DNA from: an uncultured Clostridium sp.
GTDB lineage: Bacteria; Bacillota_A; Clostridia; TANB77; CAG-508
NCBI GenBank assembly: GCA_948466265.1
Contig: CAOJZU010000005.1
Span: 16,224 to 80,223 of the forward strand
Reading direction: 5' to 3'
DNA: 64,000 nt
Numbering within the stretch: position 1 is the stretch's first letter; every line of letters begins with the position of its first letter. Both the position numbers and the translations under genes were made by a program. Below are positions 46,618 to 57,200 of this stretch, in pieces. Below the pieces are notes generated by a model. It ran no database searches. It was not told where the DNA came from and worked only from the letters and a program-made list of their open reading frames with translations.

Positions 46618-46646
46618 TTGATAATTTAATTATTTCATGATATAAT
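46618..46646 (+). promoter_or_regulatory. sigma-A-type promoter of unit (f)
   Basis: TTGATA, 17-nt spacer, TATAAT, 46 nt upstream of the ATG at 46693. Confidence 0.7.
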
Positions 46647-46692
46647 AGTTGACGTAACCTGCAAATGCAATCAAAAAATAGGAGGATAAGCT

Positions 46693-47010
46693 ATGGATGT
46701 TTTAATGCGGGAAGATACAAACGTGGTAGAAGTAGAAAAAAGTATCAAAGTAACGTTCGCAGACGGTCTTTTTAAGATAAACCGGAACGGCACCAAAATA
46801 GTAAGGGTATTTGTTTCTTATTATGAAAACGGCAATATTCAATCTGGTTTAGCCTTAAATTTTGCCGGCAGATGTGGTCTTTTGAGACATAATGCAGGAA
46901 TAACATGGGAGTTTTTCTCGGAAAAATGCACACCTGAAATCGCCGAAATGGTGATTGATCTATTTCTGTATCAGGATGTGGTCGATTACATCAAAGAACT
47001 TCCGAGTTAG
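46693..47010 (+). CDS. uncharacterised 105-aa protein, single-gene unit (f)
   Basis: Not recognised. AGGAGG lies 8 nt upstream of the ATG. A compact alpha/beta pattern: strands IKVTFADGLFKINRNGTKIVRVFVSYYENG, then helices near the C-terminus (PEIAEMVIDLFLYQDVVDYIKEL). There are two in-frame CGG triplets, codon 6 (46708-46710) and codon 31 (46783-46785), both required as Arg for the ORF. The +1 reading at the first reaches a TAG within eight codons. It has the most GC-rich composition of the seven units, with its own promoter and terminator. Confidence 0.7.
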   Translation: MDVLMREDTNVVEVEKSIKVTFADGLFKINRNGTKIVRVFVSYYENGNIQSGLALNFAGRCGLLRHNAGITWEFFSEKCTPEIAEMVIDLFLYQDVVDYIKELPS

Positions 47011-47044
47011 ATACTTTCCACTTAGGGCAAGCAAGTTTATCAAG

Positions 47045-47082
47045 AAAAGAGAGCAATTCCTTCAGGAGTTTGCTCTCTTTTC
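47045..47082 (+). terminator. bidirectional intrinsic terminator
   Basis: AAAGAGAGCAA / TTGCTCTCTTT stem between unit (f) and the convergent uvrB. Confidence 0.8.
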
Positions 47083-47086
47083 TATT

Positions 47087-49049
47087 TCACATTATATTTT
47101 CTAATTCTTTTATCTTATCTCTTAATTCTGCTGCTTTTTCAAATTCTAAACTTTCAGCATAGCCTAACATCTCAGTTGTTAGTTTTTCAATTACATCTTT
47201 AATATCGTCATCTTCTTTAATATCATATTCACTTTGGATATCTTCTACAATTGTTGCCTTTATTGTATCTCTTACACTCTTCTTAATCGTTTGTGGAATA
47301 ATACCATTTTTATCATTATATTCTTCCTGTATCTTTCTTCTTCTATTTGTCTCTGTAATTGCTTTTTCCATACTTTTAGTTAATTCATCAGCATACATTA
47401 TAACTTCCCCATCTGTATTTCTTGCTGCACGTCCTATTGTTTGAATTAATGACCTTTCAGAGCGAAGAAAACCTTCCTTATCTGCATCTAATATTGCAAC
47501 TAGAGAAACTTCTGGTATATCTAGCCCTTCTCTTAAAAGATTTATTCCGAACAAGCACATCAAACTTACCAATTCTTAAATCTCTTATTATCTCCATTCT
47601 CTCTAGTGCTTTTATATCTGAATGCATGTACCTAACTTTTATATCCAAATTTGCAAGATAGGCTGTTAAATCTTCTGCCATTTTCTTTGTTAAAGTCGTA
47701 ACTAATACTCTTTCGTTTTTTTCTACCCTTTTTCTTATTTCTTCTATCAAATCGTCTACTTGATTTGTAACTGGTTTGACTGTGATTTTTGGATCTAAAA
47801 GCCCAGTAGGTCTTATTATCTGCTCTACAACATTTTCCTTAGAATGTTCTTCTTCATATTCTGCTGGAGTTGCACTAACAAATACACATTGATTTATTTT
47901 ATTTTCAAATTCAGCAAATTTTAATGGTCTATTGTCTAACGCTGAAGGAAGTCTAAATCCATAATTTACAAGACTTTCTTTTCTTGCCCTATCTCCATTA
48001 TACATCGCTCTAACCTGCGGAACTGTTGCATGTGATTCGTCAATAAATAGTAAAAAATCTCTTGGAAGATAATCTAAAAGTGTAAATGGGCTGCTACCTG
48101 GCTCTCTTCCGACTAATATGTCTTGAGTAATTTTCTATTCCTTGACAAAATCCAGTTTCTTTAAGCATTTCCATATCAAAATTTGTTCTTTCTTCTATTC
48201 TTTGCGCTTCTATAAGTTTGTTATTATCCTTGAAATACTTAATTCTATCTATGAGTTCTTCTTCTATTGTCAAAAGTGCCCTTTCCATTTTAGCCTTTTC
48301 TGTTACATAGTGAGAATTTGGAAATATCATAACATGTTGTCTTAGTCCTATAGGCTTTCCTGTTAATGGGTTTATTTCAGTTATTTTTTCTATCTCGTCT
48401 CCAAAAAATTCTACTCTTATTGCTTTTTCGTTTTGGTCTGATGGGTATACTTCTAATATATCTCCTTTTGCTCTAAATGTACCCCTTTTGAAATCCATTT
48501 CATTTCTTGTATATTGCATATTCACAAGTTTTTTTGCAATTTCTTCACGAGACTTTTCCATTCCGTGGTCTTATTGATACTATCATATTTTCATAATCTA
48601 TTGGGTCTCCGAAGTCCATATATACATGATACTGATGCAACAATTATTACATCTTGTCTTTCAAAAAGTGCTGCTGTTGCTGAGTGTCTTAATTTGTCTA
48701 TCTCGTCATTAATAGATGCATCTTTTTCAATATATGTATCTGTTGACGCAACATAGCTTTCTGGTTGATAATAGTCGTAATAAGACACGAAATATTCCAC
48801 TGCATTTTCAGGAAAAAACTCTTTAAACTCAGAGTAAAGTTGTCCAGCTAGTGTTTTATTGTGTGCTAGTACTAATGTTGGCTTTTGCACTTTTTCTATA
48901 ACATTTGCCATTGTAAAGGTCTTTCCGAGAACCGCGTTACTCCAAGTAATGTTTGGAATTTCTTACCGCTCGTTTATTCCTTTACTAAGATAATCTATTG
49001 CTTTTGGTTGGTCGCCTGTTGGCTTGTAATCTGAATGAATTTTAAACAT
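47087..49049 (-). CDS. uvrB: excinuclease ABC subunit B (recoded, 651 aa, seven shift sites)
   Basis: UvrB damage verification helicase. The ATG at 49049 has AGGAGAG upstream. P-loop [17 protein letters not shown], beta-hairpin region, [12 protein letters not shown] (motif II), [23 protein letters not shown] and a C-terminal UVR domain ([20 protein letters not shown]). Seven in-frame CGG triplets shift to Gly: 48966-48968, 48932-48934 and 48925-48927 (the last two inside the P-loop), 48609-48611, 48563-48565, 48109-48111 and 47547-47549. 1,963 nt minus seven is 652 codons. Every CGG on the coding strand of this gene is in frame and recoded. Confidence 0.96.
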
Positions 49050-49061
49050 ATTTCTCTCCTG

Positions 49062-49532
49062 TCATTTTAATTCATATTTATAAATTTTCGTATATCTTCC
49101 ATCTCCTAATGGTGCATTCTCTAAAAATATCCATCCTGTTTTTTCATAATAATCATCATGGTCTGTAATTAAATATAAATTTTTGTAGTTCATTTTCCTA
49201 GTTTCTTCTATACATTTATGTTGTAGCATTTTTCCTATACCCATATTTCTAAATTCTTCTTTTACATATAAAGCCGCCATCCATGGGTATAAATCTTGCC
49301 TAGCTTTTAAATCGTTTAACCATATAGATACTACTCCTACAACTTCATTTTTGCATTTTGCAATATACATCTGTGGTATGCTATCTTTACCAATAGAATG
49401 TTTTGACCTATAAATCGCATCTTCTAATTTAGCTCCACGTTCTTTACCCCATTCTTTCCATATCCATTCTGACACTTCTTCTAAATATTCCTGTTCATCT
49501 ATTAAATTAACAATCTCTATTTCATTTTTCAT
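49062..49532 (-). CDS. GNAT-family N-acetyltransferase (156 aa)
   Basis: Intact. The acetyl-CoA site is AALYVKEEFRNMGIGKMLQHKCIEE (motif A, R/Q-x-x-G-x-G/A form), followed by LYLITDHDDYYEKTGWIF. Substrate unknown. It lies 12 nt upstream of uvrB on the same strand. Its GCG GCT is out of phase with CGG. Confidence 0.9.
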   Translation of the reverse strand: MKNEIEIVNLIDEQEYLEEVSEWIWKEWGKERGAKLEDAIYRSKHSIGKDSIPQMYIAKCKNEVVGVVSIWLNDLKARQDLYPWMAALYVKEEFRNMGIGKMLQHKCIEETRKMNYKNLYLITDHDDYYEKTGWIFLENAPLGDGRYTKIYKYELK

Positions 49533-49699
49533 TATTTACATACCTTCCTTTTATTTTGCAAAATATATTAAGATTATATCATAGAGTACAAATGTTTGTA
49601 AATGCTTTCATGATAATTTTGCAAAATATTCTTCTACATAATAAAAAGAAAAAACAACAAATCAGATTTCACCATCTATTTTGCTGTTTTTCCTTTATC

Positions 49700-50411
49700 T
49701 TAATTTATCTTTTCTACTATAAACTTAATACTTTCATCAAAATACTCTTCTAGTTTCTCTTGTGTAAATAAGTTATATTCCATATCAATATCTTTCAAAT
49801 GCATTGTTTTACCTGCAACAGTCACCATATCATTTTCTATATAGTTATCTATTTCTTTTATGCTATTTTCTATGTCAGTTTTAGTTAATGGTATTTCTTT
49901 TATCTCTTTACAATAATCAAACAATTCATCTGTATAGATCACTCTTTCTATATTATACTTAAGTTTTAAATATCCGTGTAAACACACTAAAATCTTGTTG
50001 CTTTATTGCCACAGCGTCATCATATTCATATACTTTAGTCTCTCCATTTATAAATTTTACTTCTACTTCTTCCCTACTTCCTTTAAAATATTTACCATAT
50101 GAAATATTATTCCAATAATAATCTGCAAGTAGATGTGAATAAAAGCCTAATATCACAGGATTTGTCATTTTATCTTTATATTCTTCTAAAAACTTATTAG
50201 GTCCTGGAAATTTACATTTAATACCATTTATTAAAGCATCTTCTGCAAAATGAGTTTCTTCATATTCCTTATGTATATTAGTATTTTTTACAATATAGTT
50301 GTTTAATATATCTGGCATAACATTTCCAAATAAAAAACTATTCTTATCTTTAACTTCTATATTTTTCAATACTTTATCTGCTGTTACTAAATGAGTAATC
50401 CAAGATGGCAT
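49700..50411 (-). CDS. zinc-dependent phospholipase C-like protein (recoded, 236 aa)
   Basis: N-terminal MPSWITHLVTADKVLK, FLFGNVMPDI and the His-Asp segment LGFYSHLLADYYW resemble zinc-dependent phospholipase C-like hydrolases of Firmicutes. No signal peptide. One in-frame CGG at 49974-49976 (SVFT-GYLKLKYNI) shifts to Gly. 712 nt minus one is 237 codons. It is followed on the same strand by nothing close; the MFS gene is 12 nt upstream. Confidence 0.75.
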
Positions 50412-50423
50412 ATTCTCCTCCTT

Positions 50424-51719
50424 TTAAACATTTGCATAATACTTAATATCCTTTTCTTCATATTCTTCTGGTTTTAGTCCTAATCTTGATTTACTATATA
50501 CCCACAGAATAATTACAATTACTGTACATATACCTCCCAATATTAATAATGCAAATGTTATATCTGTTCTTTTTAAAATAGCTGATGCAATCATTCCTAT
50601 TATCATTTTTCCAATCATAGCCATAATTCCATTTATTGAATATATTTTAGGTAAGATTTTGCTATCAGCAAAATTATTCATATATCTCTTTTTAAGCACT
50701 TGAAACATACCTTTAGCATATGCTCTTGCAATAAATACAGCTGTTATGAACATCAACTGTATTTCAAATGGAATTTTTAATATAGTCACTATCCCAAGTA
50801 GTACACTACCCATGGTTATTAGTAATCCTACAATTGTTAAAGAATGATTTTTATGTTTATTATTAAACTCTATCGACTTCGTAGAAAAAACTCCAACTAA
50901 CATTTGAAATCCTGCTAAGAAAAAGCCAATATAGTATGAAGGTATTTCAAGTTCTTTTAACAATGTCTCTTGATATGTTGCATATGTATCTATAATTCCC
51001 CATAGTATTCCAAGCATAATTAATAATGTAGATAAACGTTTTGACTTAAATATAAATTTAAATCCTTCTTTTAAGTCATATACAATTGCTTTAACTTCTT
51101 CTTTTATGTCCTTCTTTTCACCTTTAGTCATTTCTTTTTCTATATCAATAAAATTCATAGATACAATAAGTGCAAATAAATTTGCTGTTAAACATAAGTA
51201 TATTGGTATATATGGATTTATAGCAAATAAAAATCCCGAAACTAAGACAGAAGCTGCTCCTATAAAGCAAAACTTTGAATACCCTCTACTATCAATTTTA
51301 GAAAAAATCTCTGATTTTCTTTTTGATTCTGGTAAGGAACTATTTAAGAAATTAGACTCTGCAATTCCTTTTATGCCAAAGCCCATAGCGCATATTCCTT
51401 GAGATACTAAAAGCCATATAAAGTTAGGACAAAATAGTATAATAGTCATAGAAATTAAATTTAATAACTGTCCTAATACAATAGCATTTCTCTTGCCTAT
51501 TTTTTCAATTACTATAGTATTCGGTACTTGAAATAGCATATAACAAAATGCATAAAATGTTGAAGATAATATTATATCTGCAGGCTCTATATTTTTTACT
51601 CCTGATAGAAATAATACTCTAACTCCATAATAAAATATCCAATCTAAACCTATCATTTTGTAAATTGGATATAATTTCATATTACTTTTTCTGATTTTTG
51701 CAAGTTTTTTCTCATTCAT
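50424..51719 (-). CDS. major facilitator superfamily transporter (431 aa)
   Basis: Twelve or so hydrophobic segments in two halves with the short cytoplasmic loop IEKIGKRNAIVLG between TM2 and TM3 (motif A-like). Similar to drug/unknown-substrate MFS permeases. Intact frame; TCG GGA is out of phase with CGG. Confidence 0.9.
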   Translation of the reverse strand: MNEKKLAKIRKSNMKLYPIYKMIGLDWIFYYGVRVLFLSGVKNIEPADIILSSTFYAFCYMLFQVPNTIVIEKIGKRNAIVLGQLLNLISMTIILFCPNFIWLLVSQGICAMGFGIKGIAESNFLNSSLPESKRKSEIFSKIDSRGYSKFCFIGAASVLVSGFLFAINPYIPIYLCLTANLFALIVSMNFIDIEKEMTKGEKKDIKEEVKAIVYDLKEGFKFIFKSKRLSTLLIMLGILWGIIDTYATYQETLLKELEIPSYYIGFFLAGFQMLVGVFSTKSIEFNNKHKNHSLTIVGLLITMGSVLLGIVTILKIPFEIQLMFITAVFIARAYAKGMFQVLKKRYMNNFADSKILPKIYSINGIMAMIGKMIIGMIASAILKRTDITFALLILGGICTVIVIILWVYSKSRLGLKPEEYEEKDIKYYANV

Positions 51720-51791
51720 ATTTCATTCTCTTTCGTTTTTTATTATGACATCATTTTATCATAAGCACTATATTATGACAATATAATGCTA

Positions 51792-52636
51792 CTATTTTTG
51801 TAATTCTTTCACCCCTTTTTCATATCCTAAATTATATAAATAATCTATTTGGCTACCATCCAACAAAGACATATGCTTAGTTCTAATTTTTATTAGTTCA
51901 TCTGCTCCAGCTAGCTCATAATTTGATAACTCGTGTGAAAGTATTCCTATTGCAGACATTATAACTTCTATTATATTTATGTAGTCGTCTTCTTTTATCT
52001 CTTCTTCAAACACTACACTTATAACTTTGTCTGCACCCATAAGTTCTACTTCTTTCCATGGAACATTTTCTCTTATTCCTCCATCTATTAACTCTGTACC
52101 TTTATATTTACATGGGCTAAATACTCCGTGGATAGCTACAACTTGCCCTTACAACAGTTCCTATATCTGCATCATTTACATATTTGATTTTATCATTATA
52201 CATTCCTCTTGTCTTTACTGAAGAAAACATGTATACCCTGCCATTATGCAAATCAACACTAGGTATCATTATAGGCATTTTTATTTGACCTATATTATGT
52301 ATTCCTTTTTTATCACATAAATTTCTCATAAGTTTCTCTATTTTATTACCATTATTTAAGCCTTGTATTAAAATCCTTTTTCTAAAAATTAATCCACATA
52401 TTAATTTTAATATATTAGAAATACTTATATAATTTATTTCTTTGCAATATTTCTTAAAAATCTCATATATTTCGTCTGGTTTATATCCGGACAGCATAAA
52501 GAGTACTAACTATACTCCCAGAAGAAGTTCCTCCTATGTAATCTATTTTTATCCCCTTTTCTTCAAAGGCCTTAAGCACTCCTATATGTGCTGCTCCCTT
52601 TACTCCACCACCTGCAAGTGACAATCCAATTTTCAT
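51792..52636 (-). CDS. patatin-like phospholipase (recoded, 280 aa)
   Basis: The oxyanion-hole [11 protein letters not shown] lies near the N-terminus, the nucleophile elbow is GGTSSGS (GxSxG) and the dyad Asp motif is [10 protein letters not shown], so the catalytic Ser-Asp pair is complete. Two in-frame CGG triplets shift to Gly: 52487-52489 (TLYAV-GYKPDEI) and 52126-52128 (SCSYP-GVFSPCK). 845 nt minus two is 281 codons. Confidence 0.9.
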
Positions 52637-52706
52637 AACTATTTCTCCATTCTAGTCAATTTATATATTTTATGGTGAAAATTGGAAGTCTGTGAATCAA
52701 AAGATT

Positions 52707-53629
52707 TTATACATCATTTATCCCAAGCAGTACAATACCTATCATAACTATAATTATAACAGCATATTGCTTTATATTTAGTTTCTCCTTTAAAAATATT
52801 CTAGATAGTATAACTGATACTATGCTATAAGCAGAAATCATTCCTGCAGCTAATATACCGTTTCCACTTAAGGCATATACATATGTAAATTGCCCAAGAG
52901 TTTCAAATATTGCTGCACCTATTCTTTCTCCTTGCTTTTTTGAACCTATTTTTTCTCTTTTTATAAACTTAATAAATATGAAAATCAATACTGCACAAAT
53001 TAAAAATGTTAGCTCATACGATGTGTTTGCAACATTTTCTAAAGTTTCTTCTGTCACATTTATAAGTGGTGTTATCTCTAAACTATCTAAATAGTAAGCA
53101 TCAAAAAAAGTTCCGAAGGCTATCTATTATACAGTATAAAATAGGCATCATAAAAGCTATAAGTCCTATTTTATATTTTTTACCCTGTATTTCTTCATAT
53201 CTTTCTTGTTTTGACTTTTCCAATAAGCCTAAAACAAAAATTCCGAACAGTTACAAGTACAATTCCAAATGTACTAATCATATCTAATTCTTGACTTAGG
53301 AATATAAAACATAAAATACAGGTAATTGCACCTGACGAATTTTGTACAGGTGAAGCTATTGACACTTCCAAATACCTAAGGCCAAAATATCCTATTGTCA
53401 TTGATAATATATACATAAATGAAACTGGGAAATATATAAGTATATTTCTAAAATCATAATTCATATCAGTAAATACTAGCATAAATATTGCATGTATTCC
53501 CATAACAAGTCCTACCATCATCGATGTTTTTAAATGGCTATATTTATCTTCTTCGTCTGCTCCTTTTTTATAAAATAAATCTGCTGCTCCCCATGCAATT
53601 AGGGTCACAAGTGCAAAAACAAACCACAT
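52707..53629 (-). CDS. EamA/DMT-type transporter (recoded, 306 aa)
   Basis: About ten hydrophobic segments in two EamA halves, starting MWFVFALVTLIAWGAADLFYKKG and ending ILSRIFLKEKLNIKQYAVIIIVMIGIVLLGI. Two in-frame CGG triplets shift to Gly: 53243-53245 (VTV-GIFVLGLL) and 53113-53115 (IDSL-GTFFDAYYL). 923 nt minus two is 307 codons. Substrate unknown. Confidence 0.9.
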
Positions 53630-53710
53630 TTTTTATTCCTCCCCTTTTTTATTTGTGCTTTTGGGTATATATTTTATCATAAAAATCAAAAATTTGCAAT
53701 TTAGTATTAT

Positions 53711-53739
53711 ATTTACATTTTACATAATATGTGTTAAAA
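53711..53739 (+). promoter_or_regulatory. sigma-A-type promoter of unit (g)
   Basis: TTTACA, 17-nt spacer, TAAAAT, 54 nt upstream of the ATG at 53793. Confidence 0.55.
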
Positions 53740-53792
53740 TATATATGTACCTGTAATGTAAATACAACATATAGAAAGGATTGGTTAAAACA

Positions 53793-54182
53793 ATGAAGCT
53801 AAAGATTAAAGATCAACCGAACATTCAATATCAAGTTCAATCTAATAACAGTTTTATAACAGTTACAGTAAGAAGTAAGCTCGTTTTTTCTGAGTATTAC
53901 AAAGAAATTCGGATAGGCACTTCTTGTGGTAAAATGGCCGAGTATAAATATATGGGTACTATAACCTATATAGCAAGTAGTCTTCAGCCTAATCAATATG
54001 CATTAAGCATTGCAATGGAAGATACTACTTGTCTAGTAGCTACCATGAAATTGTTTTTTAAAAAAGCAAAAGGTATATTTTGCATTACCCCGTGTAAAGA
54101 GACCGCTCCTATCGATAGATTACTTGTAAATGATTTAAGCTTCATATATAAAGGCGGTGTTTATACTTACAAGTCTTTATAG
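53793..54182 (+). CDS. uncharacterised 129-aa protein, single-gene unit (g)
   Basis: Not recognised. The ATG at 53793 has AAAGGA 11 nt upstream. The sequence is strand-rich (NNSFITVTVRSKLVFS, KYMGTITYIASSL) with two late Cys residues and a C-terminal strand (LSFIYKGGVYTYKSL). No signal peptide. Codon 40 is CGG (53910-53912) and must be Arg; the +1 reading gives Gly then an immediate TAG. Own promoter and strong terminator; composition richer than EamA and the dockerin gene beside it. Confidence 0.7.
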   Translation: MKLKIKDQPNIQYQVQSNNSFITVTVRSKLVFSEYYKEIRIGTSCGKMAEYKYMGTITYIASSLQPNQYALSIAMEDTTCLVATMKLFFKKAKGIFCITPCKETAPIDRLLVNDLSFIYKGGVYTYKSL

Positions 54183-54189
54183 GAACCAA

Positions 54190-54228
54190 AAAAGTACCCC
54201 CTAAGCTACATAGCTTAGGGGGTACTTC
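54190..54228 (+). terminator. bidirectional intrinsic terminator
   Basis: A perfect 17-bp stem AAGTACCCCCTAAGCTA with its complement, 2-nt centre, A/T flanks; between unit (g) and the convergent dockerin gene. Confidence 0.92.
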
Positions 54229-54239
54229 GTTTTATAATT

Positions 54240-57200
54240 TTAGGTTTCATCTTCTAACAAATCATTTTCTGAATTATCTTCTGACTCATTTGATTTATCT
54301 AAATCTGTTCCAGAAGGTTTATTAGTATTATCTTCTGGCTTTTCTTCATCTCCAGATATTTTATCATCTGGTTGAGATGTAGAATCTGTATTATCTTCTG
54401 GTTTTGTAACTACTTCTGCACTACCATCTGAGTTACCTTCTTCAGGTTTAATAATCTCTTCTGGCATACTTATATTTGGATTACTTATATTTGTTAATTT
54501 ATCACCTTGTATATCATCAACATTTGACTTGTTTTCCATATCCTCTACTGAATCTCCAACTTTAAATGTTGTTACTTCATCCCTAGATATTGTATAATCT
54601 TTTGAAGAATCTCCAGCCACAACATTAACTGAGCCACTCATTAATTTGCCATTCAAGTATAACTTAAGTGAAGTAGGCTCTCCTACACCCGCTGGATTCA
54701 AAGTAACACCAACATACTCTACAAAAGCTCCTACATCAGCAAGACTGTAATCCTCTGGCCCAACAGCTTCTAATGGCACAACCGCAACATCAGATTTATG
54801 TCTTGGTCCAACAATTAATGCATTGTTTCCTGTAATTAGTACATTAGATGTAGACATTGTATGAGAAATATCACTTGCTTTTATTGGATGTTTTACATTA
54901 TTTTCATCCTCATACCAAATGTTAAATATTGAATACGTTTTACTGTTGTCATTCCATGTTCCAGGAAGATTATCATGAGATCCATAATATATTTTCGTTG
55001 GACTTTCAGCATTTACACTAGACATGCCAACCTTTGTTATCTTTATTTCACTTACAATTGAAACTCCAATATTTTCTAAGTTTGCTATGTATTCTCCATA
55101 TCCAAGTATATTTTGTTCAATTCTCATATTAAAAGTTCCTGTGATTCCTACATATCCTCCAGTATATCCTATATTTAAATCTGTTATCTTATCTGTAGCA
55201 CCATCTGGTATAACATATTTTCCTTGCATAGGTGTGATTTTTAATCCTTCTGTATTTGCTGTAATTGTAACTGTATTTCTAGCTGGCTTATCTGTATCTT
55301 CAATAGGTTTAGTTACATTTCCTATACCTGGTATATTTTTATACTCATGCAAGTAAACAATCTCACGACTTAATGAAACTTCGTCAGAGATTTTACCAAA
55401 GTTATCCTTTGCAGTATCAGTCATATCAGCTCTAAACATTACTTTATTAATTCTTGGATCTTCTTTAATTAGTATATCCCATGAAACAAAAGCACTAGGA
55501 TTTGTTTTCAAGCTTACTTTAATTGTGTATGTGCCTAATTCAGTTGCTCTAAATCTTACATTTATTCTTCCAAGTCCTATATCTGAAAGCTCTCCTGCAA
55601 TAACTCTTCCAACTGTTGATTCAGTACCTATTCCTTTATACGTTACCTCATAATTTAAATCACTTACATTTAAGTCTTTTTCTCCTATTCCTGATTTAAT
55701 TTGAGCTACAATGTTTGGTTTTCTATCACTTGTTTTTTCATCTATGCTATAACGATAATCAATAGTCTTTTTAATATTATCATCTATTGTAAATCCTAAA
55801 GATACTATATCTTTTTTCTCAATATCTGTAACTTTTAGTAAAGCCACTTGCTCTTGATTTTGCATTACTTTTACTTCATTTCCATTTGCCTTTAACATTT
55901 CGTCTTCTTTTCCAGTAATTCCTTCAATTGCAATTCCTATATATCTTACGCTTTCTCCAAATTGAGCTTTTGTATTATCCTTTTTAAATCCTATAGCTTT
56001 TATAACATCTGCTCCATTATCGTTGAAACTAATTTGGGTTCCATCTATTCCTCCAGCTTCTAGCATACCACTTGTAATATCTTTTCCTTCATCTCCATAT
56101 TGGTCAATAAATTTTACACCATATAATGTATAAAGTTTTCCATCAACATTTCTTACAGCGCCTTCACCATTTCCTAAAATATCTGGTGCTTTATAATATA
56201 ATGTAATATTTTTAGAAGGACCACTATATGCACCAGCACCAGTTTGAGCACCTTCTGCTCTTGGTCCTGCATTGGTTATATCAAATTTTAAAGTATATTC
56301 TGATTTAGGACTTACTTTAATATTTAAGTTATAAGGTTCATCCATACCTTCTACATATACTTTTACAATTTCTGTTACATCAGATGTAATATTTGATGTT
56401 TTTGGTGTTAATACAATATTTGGAGCTGATGGATCAGAAGTCTGTGACACAGTAGCTGTTAAATAGTCTGATGTATCTATTGCCATTGAAGTATATTTAA
56501 ATGATACTTTTCCAGAAACATCAATAGGATCATTTATTATTACTTCATCTGTTCCAGGTTTTTTATAAATACGTGTAAATGCAAATCTATATGTACCAGC
56601 TTCTCCACTGTCTTTCAAGAACTCTTTATCATGTGTTCTTGTAAGTTCAATATTATTTGGAGCTGAACCTTTTTTCAATGTTATAGGGTTAAGTGTATAT
56701 TTTACTTCTCCACCTTCTACTTTATCACTTTCTGCATAAAGTTCAATTGTATATGTTCTTTCATTTGCTGCCCAGAAGTAAAGAGTAGCTATTCCATCTT
56801 GATCAACTGTTATCCTATAACCTCTTGTATTTTCACTTCCAGCTGGTGAAATTCTAGCATTTAAGCTATTAGCTGTGAAATTTTCTTGAGATATAGGAGT
56901 TTTAAATTTAGCAATTTCTATTTCAGTATAAATATCTCCTGCTTGCTCTTGACTACCTTCTAATAATATTTCTCTAATTTTACCAATTACATTAGCTGTT
57001 CCCAAAGATTTCTTATATGGCTGTCCCTCTACATTTGTAGCAGGATTTGTCCAAGTTATTGATAACTCTAGATCTTTCATTCCTGTATTGTTTTCATCAT
57101 ATTCTACTTTTGTTCCTGCAAATGGTGTAACTTTTATTTTAAATTGATTATTATATTCTTCCTTAAGTTTTTCAATTGACATTGCAGATGTTGGACCACT

